Assembly (NCBI RefSeq): GCF_001718415.1
Contig: NZ_CP013378.1
Location: forward strand, 2,108,001 to 2,172,000
Reading direction: 5' to 3'
DNA from: Burkholderia pseudomultivorans
GTDB taxonomy: Bacteria; Pseudomonadota; Gammaproteobacteria; Burkholderiales; Burkholderiaceae
DNA: 64,000 nt
Part shown: piece after piece, positions 9,027-17,500 of the stretch
Layout of the letters: each line of letters opens with the position of its first letter
How positions within the stretch are numbered: the stretch's first letter is position 1
Translations under genes and position numbers: made by a program
Notes under the pieces: model-generated
Database searches by the model: none
What the model saw: the letters and a program-made list of their open reading frames with translations, nothing else
What the model was told of the DNA's origin: nothing

Positions 9027-9057
9027 TGGAGTTGACCCTGTAATCCCGGACACAGCG

Positions 9058-9945
9058 TCACACTAAGGTTGCTGAATCCATTGAGCGCCGGAACTCGCGA
9101 GGCGAGCGGTACTTCAGCGCGCTATGGGGATGCTTCTCGTTGTAATGCTCGAACGCGATGGCCAAGTTGCGTGCAGCAGTCGCTGCGTCCGGCTTTGGCA
9201 TGAAGGCAACGTAGTCGCGCTTCATTGTCTTCACGAAGCTCTCGGCCATCCCGTTACTTTGCGGGCTGCACACCGGCGTGGTCAATGGCTTCAGGCCGAT
9301 GGCCGCTGCAAACCGGCGCGTATCATCGGCCGTATAGCCCGAACCGTTGTCACTCAGCCACTCGATTTCGGACGGTGTATGCAGCTCGTTGCCAAACCGA
9401 TTTTCCACTGCGGCCAGCATGACGTCGCGCACGATGTCGCCGCTGTGACCTGCCGTCGTAGCCGCCCAGCTCATCGCTTCGCGGTCGCAGCAGTCAAGCG
9501 CGAATGTCACTCGAAGCGGCTCGCCGTTGTCGCAGCGGAACTCGAAGCCGTCCGAGCACCATCGCTGATTGCTGCGGGCTACGGCCACCTTGCCATCGTG
9601 CCGACGTTGCGGCCGAGGCGGTGCTGGACGCCGTTGCATCAGCAGACCGTGAGTGCGCATGATGCGATAGATGCGCTTCGCATTGAACGGCACCTGTCCG
9701 GCAGCAATGCGTTCATTGCGCAGCGAGCCCCACACCCGGCGATAGCCATAGCTGGGCAAATCGCCGACGACTCGGCGGATTTCCTCGACCACGCTCGCAT
9801 CGTCCGTCTGCCGCGATTGACGGCCATCGCGCCACGTCGCCGGACGCGACAGTCGTGCCGATACGTTCGAGCGCGACACGCCGAGAACTTCACAAACCAG
9901 TTTCACTGGTCGTCCTCCGGCAGCGAGGGCGAGTGCGCTATCCAT
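9058..9945 (-). CDS. IS2-type transposase, OrfB
   Basis: A 295-residue IS3-family transposase catalytic part. It has the helix-turn-helix HTH_21-like segment ([14 protein letters not shown]) and the rve integrase core. The DDE residues lie in [23 protein letters not shown] and [17 protein letters not shown]. The ATG at 9945 lies just after a run of seven A on the coding strand, within the end of OrfA. Programmed -1 slippage there would make the OrfAB fusion transposase, as in IS2. Confidence 0.9.
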   Translation of the reverse strand: MDSALALAAGGRPVKLVCEVLGVSRSNVSARLSRPATWRDGRQSRQTDDASVVEEIRRVVGDLPSYGYRRVWGSLRNERIAAGQVPFNAKRIYRIMRTHGLLMQRRPAPPRPQRRHDGKVAVARSNQRWCSDGFEFRCDNGEPLRVTFALDCCDREAMSWAATTAGHSGDIVRDVMLAAVENRFGNELHTPSEIEWLSDNGSGYTADDTRRFAAAIGLKPLTTPVCSPQSNGMAESFVKTMKRDYVAFMPKPDAATAARNLAIAFEHYNEKHPHSALKYRSPREFRRSMDSATLV

Positions 9946-10298
9946 TTTTTTGCTCGGCCATACTCGACTGCTTCGCGGAGAATCTCGTTCTCCATGGTCT
10001 TCTTGCCGAGCATCCGTTGCAGCTCGCGAATCTGCTTGAGCGCGTCGGCCAGCTCTGAGGCCGGAACCACTTCCTCGCCAGCCTTGACCGCTGACAGGCT
10101 CCCATCCTGGTACAGCTTGCGCCAGTGGAACAGCTGGTTCGGGTTCACGCCGTGCTGCCGCGCGACCATCGAAACCGACTTCCCTGGTTCGAAACTCTCG
10201 CGAACCATCGCCAGCTTTTGCTCCGCCGTCCAGCGCCGCCGGCGCTCCGGGCCCGTCAACACTTCCATCACTTCCTGCCTGGTGTTAGTCAAAAACAC
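9903..10298 (-). CDS. IS2-type OrfA, DNA-binding subunit
   Basis: A 131-residue protein with an N-terminal helix-turn-helix ([20 protein letters not shown], then [20 protein letters not shown]) and a leucine-rich helix ([20 protein letters not shown]). It ends with the family-typical [13 protein letters not shown]. In IS2 the OrfA protein binds the IS ends and represses its promoter. It overlaps OrfB by 43 bases, with the slippery A7 run at the join. Confidence 0.88.
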   Translation of the reverse strand: MFLTNTRQEVMEVLTGPERRRRWTAEQKLAMVRESFEPGKSVSMVARQHGVNPNQLFHWRKLYQDGSLSAVKAGEEVVPASELADALKQIRELQRMLGKKTMENEILREAVEYGRAKKWIAHSPSLPEDDQ

Positions 10299-10362
10299 AG
10301 TCTTATGCCTACCCGCTAGTTTAAGTGAGAGGCTATGTCCGGTGTTTCAAGGGGCTGCTCCA

Positions 10363-10378
10363 GTGTTTGGTTCATATC
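10363..10378. repeat. 16-bp direct repeat right of the IS2-like element
   Basis: Identical to 9011-9026 (GTGTTTGGTTCATATC). It starts at the base after the IS right end. Confidence 0.8.
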
Positions 10379-10611
10379 AATGCCTAAACGACAAACATGA
10401 TAGGCATCGACCGACCACCGCGGCTCTTGTCTGACTGGCAATTCGACCCGGAGACAGTCCTTCATCTGACATTGATCTACTAAACGACAACCATACGCCG
10501 CCTGCTTTCCCGGTTCCGTCGGGCGCTGGAACGAGGTTCTGTGGGATAAGTCGGCCGAGAAGCAGATTTGATACCACCGCTATTGCAGTTGTTCTATTGG
10601 AACCTAGAAAA

Positions 10612-12066
10612 ATGAAGATAAGTGAACGGTTTCAGCTTGGAAAGAGCCAAGTAGAGCTTGATTTCGTAGATATCGATCCGGATCGTGACACGCCACTCTA
10701 CTTGTCTCCCCATTCGTTGGGGTATAGGTCCGATGCATTCTCTATAGAGGCGCACAGGACGATCGAGTCGTTTTTTAGATTCTTTCTTGATTTGATCCGG
10801 GCGGGTGAGATGGATCATGCAAGAGGATTGTTTGAGTATTTGCACGAGCCTAATGAAACTTGCTTAGGAATTTCGAGCGGAAATCCAAATGGTCGCGGGG
10901 TGGGGCGTCAGCAGGCGCAGCAGATTTTTGACAGCATCATACAGAGTCGTGCGGTTCAAACCGGTGTCGTGGAGCATCTTGAGGACTGTCGAATATTTAT
11001 TCATGGCATTGACAAGGACAAGGTCTCCGATATGACAACGAATATCATTCGAGGAAGCCTTGTTAAATACACGCAGCAGCAGTGCTTTCTTCACGGAATT
11101 CCGCTTAGACCCAATACAGCAACTGGCCCGTGTTGGATTCGTGAGAATTCCCGTTGGGAGGAGTCACATGACGATATGCTCGTCATTGACGATGCTCCAA
11201 TCCTGCTTGTTCCAAAAGGCGTGGTTGGTTTCGCGAAAGCATTTGGAATGAGTAAGTATCACCAACACTTTGTGCTCGATTTTCTTAAGCAAGAGCAGTT
11301 GCAAACAAATGGTCCATTTGTTCGTAGGCGTCAACTGAGAAATGGTGGCGAGAGAGTTTGGGTGTCCAAGAAGGAAATCAAAGAGGGGATAGCTCCTGCG
11401 GAGAAAGATTTCGTGACGACGTTTACCGTGCGGCACCGGGAAGTGTTCACGGGATTTCGTGAATGGGCAGCGCGATCCGAAACGTCTCTGAGCGACGATC
11501 AAATTCAACCGGGGCTAGATCTTGCGATAGCCCTCACCTTTCTACGTCAACGATTGCCCGCTATTCCTGTTGGTAACGACGGAGCAACCGCTTATCACCG
11601 GCTTGTGACTGGGATACTGGAGGCGATATTTTATCCAATGCTCATTAGCCCATCGATTGAGCGCGAAATTCACGACGGGCGGAAGAGGATTGATATCGTT
11701 TTTGATAATGCTGCGGATGGTGGTATATTTTCAAGATTGCATAGAATTCATCATATGCCATGTCAGTATATCGCCGCAGAGTGTAAAAACTACGGCCGAG
11801 AGGTGGGGAATCCAGAGGTTGATCAATTGAGTGGTAGGTTCTCGCCCAACAGAGGCCAGGTGGGAATTTTGTTATGTCGATCGGTGGAGAATATGGATCT
11901 ATTGATGCGTCGCTGCCGGGATACCTATGCCGACAATCGCGGGCTAATTATTCCACTGACCGACGATGATTTGCTTCAGATGTTGGATGAGAAAATTGCA
12001 GACGAGACAGCCCGCCCAGAGGATCAGTTGCTTGGGGATCGTATTAGGGACATTATTTTGAGATAG
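10612..12066 (+). CDS. PD-(D/E)XK nuclease-like protein, putative defence gene
   Basis: A 484-residue cytoplasmic protein with no family I can name. The C-terminal third carries a restriction-endonuclease-like core: a helix with E337 (GILEAIFYPML), then D361 in RKRIDIVFDN, E390 and K392 in YIAAECKNYGRE, and Q405 in NPEVDQLSGRF. This is the expected D...ExK order. The N-terminal two thirds are unknown; they include a conserved-looking stretch, SDMTTNIIRGSLVKYTQQQC, near residue 139. Start: ATG at 10612, with a TTG at 10597 as alternative. Base composition is much more AT-rich than the chromosome, and codon use differs. The gene stands upstream of the NACHT gene in the island. An anti-phage role is inferred from the fold and the context. 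Confidence 0.7.
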   Translation: MKISERFQLGKSQVELDFVDIDPDRDTPLYLSPHSLGYRSDAFSIEAHRTIESFFRFFLDLIRAGEMDHARGLFEYLHEPNETCLGISSGNPNGRGVGRQQAQQIFDSIIQSRAVQTGVVEHLEDCRIFIHGIDKDKVSDMTTNIIRGSLVKYTQQQCFLHGIPLRPNTATGPCWIRENSRWEESHDDMLVIDDAPILLVPKGVVGFAKAFGMSKYHQHFVLDFLKQEQLQTNGPFVRRRQLRNGGERVWVSKKEIKEGIAPAEKDFVTTFTVRHREVFTGFREWAARSETSLSDDQIQPGLDLAIALTFLRQRLPAIPVGNDGATAYHRLVTGILEAIFYPMLISPSIEREIHDGRKRIDIVFDNAADGGIFSRLHRIHHMPCQYIAAECKNYGREVGNPEVDQLSGRFSPNRGQVGILLCRSVENMDLLMRRCRDTYADNRGLIIPLTDDDLLQMLDEKIADETARPEDQLLGDRIRDIILR

Positions 12067-12364
12067 CGCGTGATAGGAATCGCCACCCGGCCCGATGTCC
12101 AAAGCGATTGTCAGCCGCCCTGTAAGGATTCACGATTCGTGGGCTCGATTGAAGGACGCGATACCTTGGGCCGGTCGCGGATTTCCTAGGAGTCCAACTT
12201 CCGATGAGGTTGGCTCGTGTCGTGCGCTTGTTGGCGCTCCGCAGGCAGGGTTGACACAAGTTTGTGTGTCGGCGATTCAAGCAGGGGGAGTGGAAGCAAT
12301 CCAGGACATAACTTGTCTGTAGTTATTCCTTTTGTTTTGTATTCGTTGTTTAGACCCTTCCCGT

Positions 12365-12501
12365 GGGAGAGCCAATACTCTCCCTAGGCTTCTCACAAGG
12401 GAGAAACCTAGTTGGAGGCATCGACGCTCCCATATTCTTCCCTATGGGTAGTCCCTCGCTTTGGTCATGACGCATTATGTCAGGAGGGGCTGATCCAAAG
12501 C
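12365..12501 (+). ncRNA. Candidate structured RNA: four consecutive stem-loops
   Basis: Four hairpins follow each other. First, GGGAGAG/CTCTCCC (12365-12384, perfect). Second, CTAGGCTTCTC/GAGAAACCTAG (12384-12411, one mismatch). Third, CCCATA/TATGGG (12429-12448, perfect). Fourth, GCTTTGG/CCAAAGC (12458-12501), extended by TCA/TGA across a bulge, with an inner TGAC/GTCA stem. Such density is unusual for random DNA. No promoter or strand is proven; a repeat-element remnant is the alternative. Confidence 0.35.
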
Positions 12502-12855
12502 TGAGCCAACCAAACCACTCCCCATCGTCCCGGCTGCATCCTCCTCTTTCGAGGCAACTCTACCGGTGAGCACTATGACGATCCCATCTATGCCCCGCTG
12601 CATGTCTCTCTCGCAGCTTTACGACCTTGCCCGACCGTTCTTTCGCCGAAAAGCAAGGAAGCACAAACCCGGTCTCTTGGGTCTGCGTTGAGTAATTTAG
12701 CACAAAGAATCGCTCTAAACGAAATATTTTTTCATGCTTGGCTTGGTTTGTGGAGGCGAATGGCTGCTGTCATTGGTCTTTTGGAGAATTTTGTTGTGAG
12801 TCTTTTTGATGAGCGGGTTCGCTGAATGGTGCCTGTAATGTGAAAGACGAGCACT

Positions 12856-12943
12856 TAGGCGTCCGCTGGGCTGTGGGAGCGTGTGGTTAGCTCACTTCGG
12901 TAGCACTTTCGTTGCTTTGGCGACGCCTACTCGGCCCCAGCGG
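12856..12943 (+). ncRNA. Candidate pseudoknot-forming RNA segment
   Basis: TAGGCGTC (12856-12863) pairs with GACGCCTA (12922-12929), and CCGCTGGG (12863-12870) pairs with CCCAGCGG (12936-12943). The 8-bp arms come in the order 1-2-1'-2', which is a pseudoknot or two mutually exclusive folds, sharing base 12863. It lies about 190 bases before the NACHT gene and could be its leader or a separate RNA. Strand is assumed. Confidence 0.3.
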
Positions 12944-13135
12944 TTGTTCGCACACCCGTAGCCCCTATACTGCGATGGATGGTCTACCATTTTGGACGTC
13001 TCCAGCGAGGCATAGGCTTGACTCCCAAGCTTTCGCTTTTTTGCGATTCGGGGTGATAGCTAGCTCTTGCGGTCGGAGCGGAGTGGTATTGAAATATTTA
13101 TGATGTGGAAAATAATCACAGAATAGGGGAATAAA

Positions 13136-15331
13136 GTGCGTTGGCAAGATGTGGAGCGTGAAGTAAGAAAAATCGCTGAATCCGTTTGGTCGACCAAGGC
13201 GGAGCCTGAGGATATCGCGGGTGTCAAATGTGATGTTGTATTAAAGCCAAAGAAGGATTATTGGATTTTGATCGAGGTATCGAAGCGTGATGATCTAAAT
13301 AAGTTGCGCGACGATGTGATGAAACTTAATACAATGAAGCAGGCGCTTTTTGGGAGAAGAATATTTTCAGAGTGCTATTTTGTTACATCTGGCGATCATA
13401 CAACGCTCAGAGGGACGGGGGAGGCATTGGAGGTTGAGGTCCATAGCCTTGAGACATTTGCTTCAAAGTTCATTGGTTCCAGTCAGTATATTTCTGAGCG
13501 TCTCCGAAGCCCATTTGGCAGTGCGGTCGATCCTGATACGGGATTGGTCGACCAAAAATCTTACACGGCTATAAGGTATCTGGATTCCTCCGGTGCGGTG
13601 TATTCCATAAAAAATATCGCCGCAGAGCTAAAGTCAGGTAAGAAAATTGTATTGATGGGGGAGTTTGGTTCGGGGAAGTCGCGGTGCATTATGGAGGTTT
13701 TTAAGGAGTTGATTAACGGCAATGGGCAGTTTCCGCCGATTGCAATCAATCTCCGGGAGAGTTATGGCGTAAAGAAATTTAATAGACTTATTGCTGATCA
13801 TTTGGATCTCTTGGGGCTTGGTGAATATAGTGACAATGTCGTCAGGAGTATTCGTCGCGGTCAGCAAATAACTCTATTGGATGGCTTTGATGAAATTGGT
13901 TCGCAGCCGTGGTCCGGTGATCCAAATAGATTAAGGGAGACCAGAAAGCGGAGCCTTGAAGGGGTTCGGGATCTTATCGCTAACTGCGGAAATGCAGGTG
14001 TTTTCCTCACCGGTCGGGAGCATTATTTTTCCTCGAATGAGGAAATGGCGGAATGTCTTGGTGTCGATCTGTCTAATTTGTTGATATTGAAGTGCCCTGA
14101 TGAATTCTCCGATGATGAGTTGGGGGAGTATTTAAAATTAAATACCACGCTTCAGTCGGTTCCTGATTGGATGCCTCGCAAGCCTTTAATTTGTCAATTG
14201 TTGGCTAGGTTGAGTGGTGATGAGGTCGATAGAATTGAGTCTGCAGCAGAAGGGGAGCTTGAATTTTTTGAAAGCGTATTTGATGCAATTTGTGCCCGTG
14301 AGACAAGACTCAATCCTGCTATTTTTAAAGATAGTCTGAAAAGCATTCTTCTTTTGTTGGCGCAGCGAACAAGGGAAAAATATGAAGGATCGGAGAGTAT
14401 TACGGCCGAAGAGATCAATAGGGTTTTCTTTGATGTGACGGGTTCGGCGCCAGTCGACGAGGCTGCTCAATTGCTACAGAAACTACCTTATCTGGGGCGG
14501 ACGGGCAACGGTGGGGCGGAGAGAATTTTTATAGACGAATATGCGAAAGATGGTTTGCGGGGCATTGCGTTAGCGCAGTCTGTGCAGAAATTCGAAAAAG
14601 ATTTGGCGAGGCAAAAATGGGTTCAGCCGCTGGGTGAACTTGGATTGCGAATGCTCGCTCGTATTGCTGGGCTTGGTCATGACACGGAGAAATTTGCTAA
14701 GCATTGCTGCGCCCATGCAAACAGTCAAGTTGGCTGCGATTTTGTGGCTGCTCGTGTGCTGATTGAGGATGACGAAATTGATTATCGTGGATTTAGCGTG
14801 CATGATGGGCGGATAAAGGATTTGCCGCTCGTTGATGTGAAGATATCCAATCTCTCTATTAATGCTGTTGAAATTGGGGAATTAACAATAGAGGGGGCGG
14901 AGTTTGGTTCGGTGCGCTTCTCGGATTGTCTCATTGAAGTTCTTAAGGGCGTATCTGATCTTACTGGATTCATGGATGTCTTTGTGAATCCGACGGTGGG
15001 GAAGAGCGAGGACACATCTTCTGCTGCAAGGATTAGTGAGCTTAATCTTACGAATAAGCAGAAGACTTTGCTTGCAATTATTAAGAAGCTGTTCTTCCAG
15101 AAGGGGCGGGGGAGAAAGGAGGATGCTCTTCTTCGTGGTGCGGAAAAGTATTGGGATCATGAGGCGGCTGAGCGTGTGATTCAATATCTGTTGGGAGCAA
15201 AAATAATCTTGCCGGCAAGAGGGCATCAGGGGAATTTATATATCCCGCAGCGTAAGCATACTCGACGTGTTGCGCAGATTATGAAAATGCAAAGCAATTC
15301 GAAAGATGAGCTTTGGATGCTTATGGAGTAA
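13136..15331 (+). CDS. NACHT-type STAND NTPase with nuclease-like N-terminal domain, putative anti-phage protein
   Basis: A 731-residue protein. Residues 1-125 look like a restriction-endonuclease-type fold (CDVV, then YWILIEVSKRDDLNKLRDD), where the usual ExK appears as E-V-S-K. A NACHT-like NTPase follows: Walker A GEFGSGKS at 175-182, Walker B LLDGFDE at 247-253, and LTGREHYF near 291. After a helical part, residues 560-620 form pentapeptide-like repeats (ISNLSINAVEIGELTIEGAEF), and the end looks like a winged helix. Bacterial NACHT proteins of this build defend against phage by sensing and then harming the cell; that role is inferred here. GTG at 13136 has AGGGGA six bases upstream. A strong terminator follows. 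The gene is AT-rich and foreign in codon use. Confidence 0.8.
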   Translation: MRWQDVEREVRKIAESVWSTKAEPEDIAGVKCDVVLKPKKDYWILIEVSKRDDLNKLRDDVMKLNTMKQALFGRRIFSECYFVTSGDHTTLRGTGEALEVEVHSLETFASKFIGSSQYISERLRSPFGSAVDPDTGLVDQKSYTAIRYLDSSGAVYSIKNIAAELKSGKKIVLMGEFGSGKSRCIMEVFKELINGNGQFPPIAINLRESYGVKKFNRLIADHLDLLGLGEYSDNVVRSIRRGQQITLLDGFDEIGSQPWSGDPNRLRETRKRSLEGVRDLIANCGNAGVFLTGREHYFSSNEEMAECLGVDLSNLLILKCPDEFSDDELGEYLKLNTTLQSVPDWMPRKPLICQLLARLSGDEVDRIESAAEGELEFFESVFDAICARETRLNPAIFKDSLKSILLLLAQRTREKYEGSESITAEEINRVFFDVTGSAPVDEAAQLLQKLPYLGRTGNGGAERIFIDEYAKDGLRGIALAQSVQKFEKDLARQKWVQPLGELGLRMLARIAGLGHDTEKFAKHCCAHANSQVGCDFVAARVLIEDDEIDYRGFSVHDGRIKDLPLVDVKISNLSINAVEIGELTIEGAEFGSVRFSDCLIEVLKGVSDLTGFMDVFVNPTVGKSEDTSSAARISELNLTNKQKTLLAIIKKLFFQKGRGRKEDALLRGAEKYWDHEAAERVIQYLLGAKIILPARGHQGNLYIPQRKHTRRVAQIMKMQSNSKDELWMLME

Positions 15332-15448
15332 ATGGGGTTTCGTTGGTGTAATGTGAATCGTGAGGCCTCTTTGGCGATCAATTCGTTGCTTGTTGTGGAA
15401 TGTGGTCGGCGGATTTATATGGGCAAACTTGACTGATTGTGTTTGATG

Positions 15449-15499
15449 AAAAAATTCGGTGGCGTTGGGGTGAGCCTATTCTCACGTCACCGAATTTTT
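15449..15499 (+). terminator. Rho-independent terminator after the NACHT gene
   Basis: AAATTCGGTG pairs with CACCGAATTT, with an inner GTGAG/CTCAC stem, followed by a T run and preceded by an A run, so it may act in both directions. It lies about 120 bases after the NACHT stop codon. Confidence 0.85.
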
Positions 15500-15781
15500 G
15501 ACTCATGCTGTTTGAGTTTTTGTTCGATCTGACGGAGTCTGTTAGGCAATATTGTGAACGTTGGATCGACCGCTAGGGGGCGCTTGTCGCTTTCTGGGGT
15601 GCGTGTTTGTAACGCAAATGATAGCCAATCGGAGAATGCATTTCAGCTCTCTTCTCGTTAGCAAACGACCGTTTTCCGGCACCTCTCCGGTAGCGGGTGT
15701 CAGGGTGTTGGAAATATAGCCCTTGGCTTTTGTGACGGGCCATCCTAACCTGGCAGGGTTTTCTGACAGGGGTAGGTGCAA
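15500..15781. other. Region upstream of the serine recombinase
   Basis: No convincing gene; two overlapping leftward frames of about 79 codons lack ribosome sites. In resolvase systems the recombination site lies just upstream of the gene, so a res-type site may lie here. I could not define its repeats. Confidence 0.4.
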
Positions 15782-16366
15782 ATGGCGATCTTTGGATACG
15801 GACGAGTCTCAACGGGGCAGCAGACGACCGAGAACCAACGGCTTGAACTTGAGCGGTCGGGGCTCGTCGTGGATTACTGGTTCTCGGACCACGGGATCAG
15901 TGGAAAGACCTGTGCCAGTGAGCGCCCGGAGTTCGGGCGATTACTCGACAAGATCAGGGATGGGGAAACGCTCGTCGTAGCGAAGCTCGACCGACTCGGA
16001 CGTGATGCCGTGGACGTGCTGCAAACCATTCGGGCGCTCGAAAAGCGGTCAATCAAGGTGATCGTGATGCAGTTGGGGCAGACTGATCTAACGTCGCCAG
16101 CGGGGAAACTGCTGCTCACGATGCTGGCATCGGTTGCAGAGATGGAGCGCGATCTACTGATCGAGCGAACTCAAGCCGGGCTTGCTCGCGCACGTCAGGA
16201 GGGAAAAAGGCTCGGCAGACCGTCTAAAACCACGCTAGAACAGCGCCTCGAGATTCTTGAAGGGGTGGGGCGGGGCGAGTCGGTGAGCGCCCTTGCACGG
16301 GCTTATGCTGTCTCTCGTGCAACGATCATTTCGATCCGGGACGCGGGACTGAATGGCGGGGCGTAA
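15782..16366 (+). CDS. Serine recombinase (resolvase/invertase family)
   Basis: A 194-residue site-specific recombinase. The N-terminal catalytic domain has the nucleophile serine in YGRVSTGQQ near residue 10, the arginine-rich VAKLDRLGRDAVDVL, and the long helix E (LLLTMLASVAEMERDLLIERTQAGLARARQEGKRLGRP). A C-terminal helix-turn-helix (GESVSALARAYAVSRATIISI) follows. Length fits DNA invertases and Tn3-type resolvases. The ATG at 15782 follows AGGGGT; a GTG at 15776 is possible. Its composition is closer to the chromosome than that of the NACHT gene, suggesting a separate origin. The target site is unknown. Confidence 0.9.
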   Translation: MAIFGYGRVSTGQQTTENQRLELERSGLVVDYWFSDHGISGKTCASERPEFGRLLDKIRDGETLVVAKLDRLGRDAVDVLQTIRALEKRSIKVIVMQLGQTDLTSPAGKLLLTMLASVAEMERDLLIERTQAGLARARQEGKRLGRPSKTTLEQRLEILEGVGRGESVSALARAYAVSRATIISIRDAGLNGGA

Positions 16367-16422
16367 ATCGGGCGATGTGCGGCGCATGATCGCGCGCCGC
16401 CATCCCGCTTCCGCATGTGGTT

Positions 16423-16728
16423 TTAGCGAGTGTTCACTTGGCTTTTGCTGGCGATCCGCACCATCTTCCCGTCCCGGTCAAAGAGGATGGCGACGTTCGA
16501 TGATGTGCCGCCGAACATCGATGCTTGCGAATACACCCATTGTTGCAGCGTGGCGCCATTCGGCATTGCGTTTGTTGCCGTCGGTGCACCTAGCTTCTCC
16601 TGGGCCTGCTGAATCGTCGTCACGCCCGGAACGAATTGGTCCGCGTCATGAAGGTCGAACTTGCTCCCCATCGTCATGCAGGCGGTCAGGCTCAAAGCCA
16701 GAGCGCACGCCGCGAATGTCTTTCTCAT
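16423..16728 (-). CDS. Small BamE/OmlA-like lipoprotein
   Basis: A 101-residue lipoprotein. The signal peptide MRKTFAACALALSLTAC ends in the lipobox LTAC near residue 17. The body (FVPGVTTIQQAQEKLGAPTA, LQQWVYSQASMFGGTSSNVAILF) resembles the SmpA/OmlA/BamE fold, where a G-x-T-x4-A-Q-x2-LG-x-P motif opens the domain. It is probably periplasmic or outer-membrane attached. It lies about 85 bases downstream of another exported protein on the same strand. Its role in the island is unknown. Confidence 0.75.
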   Translation of the reverse strand: MRKTFAACALALSLTACMTMGSKFDLHDADQFVPGVTTIQQAQEKLGAPTATNAMPNGATLQQWVYSQASMFGGTSSNVAILFDRDGKMVRIASKSQVNTR

Positions 16729-16812
16729 TGGTCAGGTCTCTTTCTCGTGGTGGGCAACAACAAACGCAACAAGACGTGCCCGGAGTCTGTTGCGCTACGG
16801 CAGCGTTACGTT

Positions 16813-17166
16813 TCAGTAGGTCGAGGCGCAAACTTTGTAGACGGCCCGCTGCAACTGATCTGGCGTGGCGTTGGGTTGACGTTTGTAAACCAGATCGAGT
16901 GAGCCTATGTAGAGCCCGCGGAATTCGCGCCGCCACTCGGGCTGGATCGTTTTGAGGCTCGTTTCGAATTTCGCTTGCTCGGTCGCATAGGGAACCCCAT
17001 CGTCCCTGTCTCGTGCCATCTCCAGGGCCATCCGACTGATTTGCAGACATATGCCTTCGCTGCCAGCCCATGCCCGGTTGGTCGTTACCGGTCCGCACAT
17101 CAGCGCGAGCAGCAACGCTATGGAAGTGCGCGTTGCGCGCCGATGGTTTGCATGTGGTCGTGTCAT
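16813..17166 (-). CDS. Hypothetical exported protein
   Basis: A 117-residue protein with an N-terminal signal (RATRTSIALLLALMCGPVTTN, cleavage after AWA near residue 34). The mature part of about 80 residues is helical with two cysteines (EGICLQISRMALEMARDRDD and VYKVCAST), which could pair. I do not recognise the family. It is divergent from the XRE gene, and the shared control region has three phased repeats. Confidence 0.65.
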   Translation of the reverse strand: MTRPHANHRRATRTSIALLLALMCGPVTTNRAWAGSEGICLQISRMALEMARDRDDGVPYATEQAKFETSLKTIQPEWRREFRGLYIGSLDLVYKRQPNATPDQLQRAVYKVCASTY

Positions 17167-17170
17167 TTAT

Positions 17171-17215
17171 AGGGTGGCCTCTTTCAGGGTGGCCATTTTT
17201 AGGGTGTGTCGCGAT
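17171..17215. repeat. Three AGGGTG repeats at exact 15-nt spacing
   Basis: AGGGTGGCC at 17171 and 17186 and AGGGTGTGT at 17201 start exactly 15 bases apart, between the divergent exported-protein and XRE genes. They could be operators for the XRE protein or integrase-type binding sites. Confidence 0.6.
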
Positions 17216-17233
17216 TATACGTGCCCGCCAACA

Positions 17234-17497
17234 ATGCCGTGCATGACGGCAAACACATCACTCAGGAATCGCTTCGGGGCGAGGGTTCGAGAACTGCGGA
17301 AAGCTACGACCGGGTTGAGCCAAGAGGCTTTCGCCGACAAGTGCGGCTTCGTTCGTAGCTATATGGGGAAGATCGAGACCGGCAAGGCGAATCCATCCCT
17401 GGACTCGATTCAGACAATTGCCGATGCTCTCGGGGTGCCGGTCAAGACATTGTTCGAGGAAGACGGTGCGGAGGGCGCACCGTCGGTTCAGGACTAG
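17234..17497 (+). CDS. XRE-family transcriptional regulator
   Basis: A protein of about 87 residues with one Cro/C1-type helix-turn-helix: FGARVRELRKATTGLSQEAF, CGFVRSYMGKIETGKANPS and LDSIQTIADALGVPVKTLFE. The rest is a short acidic tail. Start is ATG at 17234 or 17243. Stand-alone regulators like this often control excision or cargo genes of islands. Its stop codon is three bases from the convergent integrase stop. Confidence 0.85.
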   Translation: MPCMTANTSLRNRFGARVRELRKATTGLSQEAFADKCGFVRSYMGKIETGKANPSLDSIQTIADALGVPVKTLFEEDGAEGAPSVQD

Positions 17498-17500
17498 GGG

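Larger units (their letters stand above)
9027..10362 (-). mobile_element. IS2-group insertion sequence (IS3 family), 1336 bp
   Basis: The ends are imperfect inverted repeats of about 28 bp: TGGAGTTGACCCTG at the left, and TGGAGCAGCCCCTTG read inward from the right. They share the later CGGACA. Length, end sequence and the two overlapping frames match the IS2 group, whose type element is about 1.33 kb. It reads leftward. Both frames look intact, so it may be active. Confidence 0.9.
12067..13135. other. Gene-free, hairpin-rich stretch between the two cargo genes
   Basis: Over 1 kb without a convincing gene on either strand; the few open frames of 60-75 codons lack ribosome sites. It is packed with inverted repeats: CGCGA/TCGCG (12157-12179), three stem-loops in a row at 12365-12448, a larger one at 12458-12501, CCTTGC/GCAAGG (12625-12658), and a pseudoknot-like arrangement at 12856-12943. 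A weak terminator-like element (AAGC-TTTC-GCTT plus T run) lies at 13027-13042. It may encode a structured RNA or be the wreck of an older element. Confidence 0.55.

Noticed and set aside
10597..10611. TTG as the start of the nuclease-like gene
   Set aside because: ATG at 10612 is the more usual start and the five extra residues add nothing recognisable; still possible.
12912..13103. Small frame of 63 codons before the NACHT gene
   Set aside because: No ribosome-binding site, and it covers the region of interleaved stems; composition is not protein-like.
15542..15812. Two overlapping leftward frames of about 79 codons before the serine recombinase
   Set aside because: They overlap each other in different frames, have no clear start signals and cover the probable recombination site.
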